Shown piece by piece: positions 63,091 through 64,000 of a stretch of 64,000 nucleotides of DNA. Source of the stretch: Massilia eburnea (GTDB lineage: Bacteria; Pseudomonadota; Gammaproteobacteria; Burkholderiales; Burkholderiaceae_D); assembly GCF_009720745.1 (NCBI RefSeq), contig NZ_WNKX01000002.1, positions 310,001-374,000 of the forward strand. Reading direction: 5' to 3'. A model generated the notes under the pieces. The model searched no databases. It was given only the letters and a program-made list of their open reading frames with translations, and was not told the origin of the DNA. The translations under genes and the position numbers were made by a program. Position 1 is the first letter of the stretch; each line of letters begins with the position of its first letter.

Positions 63091-64000
63091 TTACCAGACC
63101 GGTCCAAGGAAGAGATACAGCGTTTCCTCGCCATGGCGCGTGGCGCCGGCGCCCAGGAACAGCGGACCGAAACGCGTTTCCACCGACAGGAAGGCGCTGC
63201 CGGCCTGCTTGAAGGCGCGCCCGCTCGCAGTCGCATCGCGGTCGAAACCGCCACCCGTTTCAAGCGAGAAGCCAGCCCGCATGGTGCCGCCGAAGGCGCT
63301 CGGCAGCGCGGCGATGCGCCGCGCCAGCACCAGCCGGCCCAACACAATGGTCGGCCCCTGGATGGAATCGGTCGGTGTTCCTGACAAGCGCAGGAAGCCG
63401 CCCAGCGTGACCGGCGAAGCGCCTGTCTGCGCCTTGGCCCACTCCACCGAGACATGGCCGGCCCAGTCGTTCCACAGGAAGGCTTGCAGCGCCGTGGCGC
63501 TCCAGTTGGCCGCCGTGCCGACACTCTTGCCGCTGCCCGGCGTCTGTTCGCGGCCGATCGTGATCAGCGTGCCGCGCGTCGGGAAAGCCAGCGAATCGAG
63601 CGTATCGACGCGGAAGCGGGCGAATGTCTTCGTGTCGTACACGCGGTCCACCGCGGCCGCCGGGTCCTGCGGGATCAATGGCCGCACCGAATAGGCCTGG
63701 CGCGACACGCCAACCGAGAGCTCGCCCCAGTTGCCGAACTGGCGTCCCAGCGCAAAGGAGGCCGCACGGGTACTGTATGACACGCGCGCCGTGCGCCGCT
63801 CCCTTTCGAAAATATCGCCGGCGATCCGACCGATCTGCGCCGACGGCATGACGAACCACTGCGATCCCGGTCCAAGCGGTTGCCACCACTGCACGCCAAG
63901 CCCGCGCTCATTGCCCAGCCGGCCCTCGGTGCGCAGCTCGCCGCCCCAGTCGTTCAGCGCCGAGCGCACGTGCATTACCTTGATCGCGAAGTTGTTCGAA
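63091..64000 (-). CDS. Outer-membrane beta-barrel (patatin-like/Omp85-type), 5' part outside window
   Basis: At least 303 aa are present; the frame stays open to the window end at 64000 and continues beyond. Strands alternate polar and hydrophobic residues, with TRGTLITIGREQ and a C-terminal aromatic (LFLGPVW) as assembly signal. The barrel resembles the C-terminal part of patatin-like type Vd proteins, but the patatin domain cannot be seen, so the call is tentative. The ATG at 63975 is not the start. Confidence 0.65.
   Translation of the reverse strand, partial: SNNFAIKVMHVRSALNDWGGELRTEGRLGNERGLGVQWWQPLGPGSQWFVMPSAQIGRIAGDIFERERRTARVSYSTRAASFALGRQFGNWGELSVGVSRQAYSVRPLIPQDPAAAVDRVYDTKTFARFRVDTLDSLAFPTRGTLITIGREQTPGSGKSVGTAANWSATALQAFLWNDWAGHVSVEWAKAQTGASPVTLGGFLRLSGTPTDSIQGPTIVLGRLVLARRIAALPSAFGGTMRAGFSLETGGGFDRDATASGRAFKQAGSAFLSVETRFGPLFLGAGATRHGEETLYLFLGPVW

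Overview
This 64 kb window is a core-chromosome segment of a GC-rich betaproteobacterium. Gene content and order point to Oxalobacteraceae, most likely the Massilia/Duganella/Janthinobacterium group. The evidence is the tRNA-Tyr/Gly/Thr-tuf-tRNA-Trp-secE-nusG-rplKAJL-rpoBC string, an ahcY/holin-like/metF group behind an S-adenosylhomocysteine (SAH) riboswitch, the metK/lpxL/lpxL-like/dapF/DUF484/xerC neighbourhood, and hslVU. No prophage, insertion sequence or CRISPR array is visible. The genus is inference, because there is no rRNA gene in the window.

Layout. 1-11143 (minus strand): transcription and translation operon from a consensus sigma70 promoter through four tRNA genes, tuf, secE, nusG, rplK, rplA, rplJ, rplL, rpoB and the 5' part of rpoC. 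11298-20271: second-messenger and signalling block with a MASE1-CHASE-PAS-GGDEF-EAL protein, an HDOD-GAF protein, a receiver-like protein with a glutamate at the phosphosite, a REC-DUF3369-HD-GYP protein and CheW. 20319-24580: J-domain membrane protein, MidA-like methyltransferase, pteridine-reductase-like SDR, folB, ttcA. 24637-32301: exported hydrolases (gluzincin-like protein, two tandem GH92 glycosidases, M14 carboxypeptidase-like protein). 32405-37905: aryl-pyruvate metabolism (fused indolepyruvate ferredoxin oxidoreductase, 4-hydroxyphenylpyruvate dioxygenase, divergent Lrp/AsnC regulator). 37908-44640: exported proteins, GNAT, cca, GST, lytic transglycosylase, 5-formyl-THF cyclo-ligase. 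44749-48842: methyl cycle (metF, holin-like gene, ahcY, metK). 49033-56104: two lipid A-type acyltransferases, dapF, Sel1 protein, porin, DUF484 protein, xerC. 56205-59227: G3E metallochaperone-like GTPase with a His-rich loop, a DksA lacking three zinc cysteines, and a STAS-like protein. 59337-61269: hslVU behind a sigma32-type promoter. 61278-64000: small basic ORF, winged-helix membrane regulator, YceI, and the barrel of an outer-membrane protein cut by the window end.

The most distinctive non-gene signal is a set of about 100-150 bp doubly palindromic intergenic elements. There are seven copies in two related subfamilies, built on a GGGTCAGACCC hairpin core. Almost all are flush with stop codons of flanking genes. 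A second, unrelated palindrome built on AAAAGGGG-ACGTA-CCCCTTTT occurs twice. Both look like REPIN or MITE-type repeats that may also act as 3'-end signals. The metK leader carries mutually exclusive complementary segments that could hide its ribosome-binding site, which makes it a candidate undescribed translational switch next to the known SAH riboswitch.
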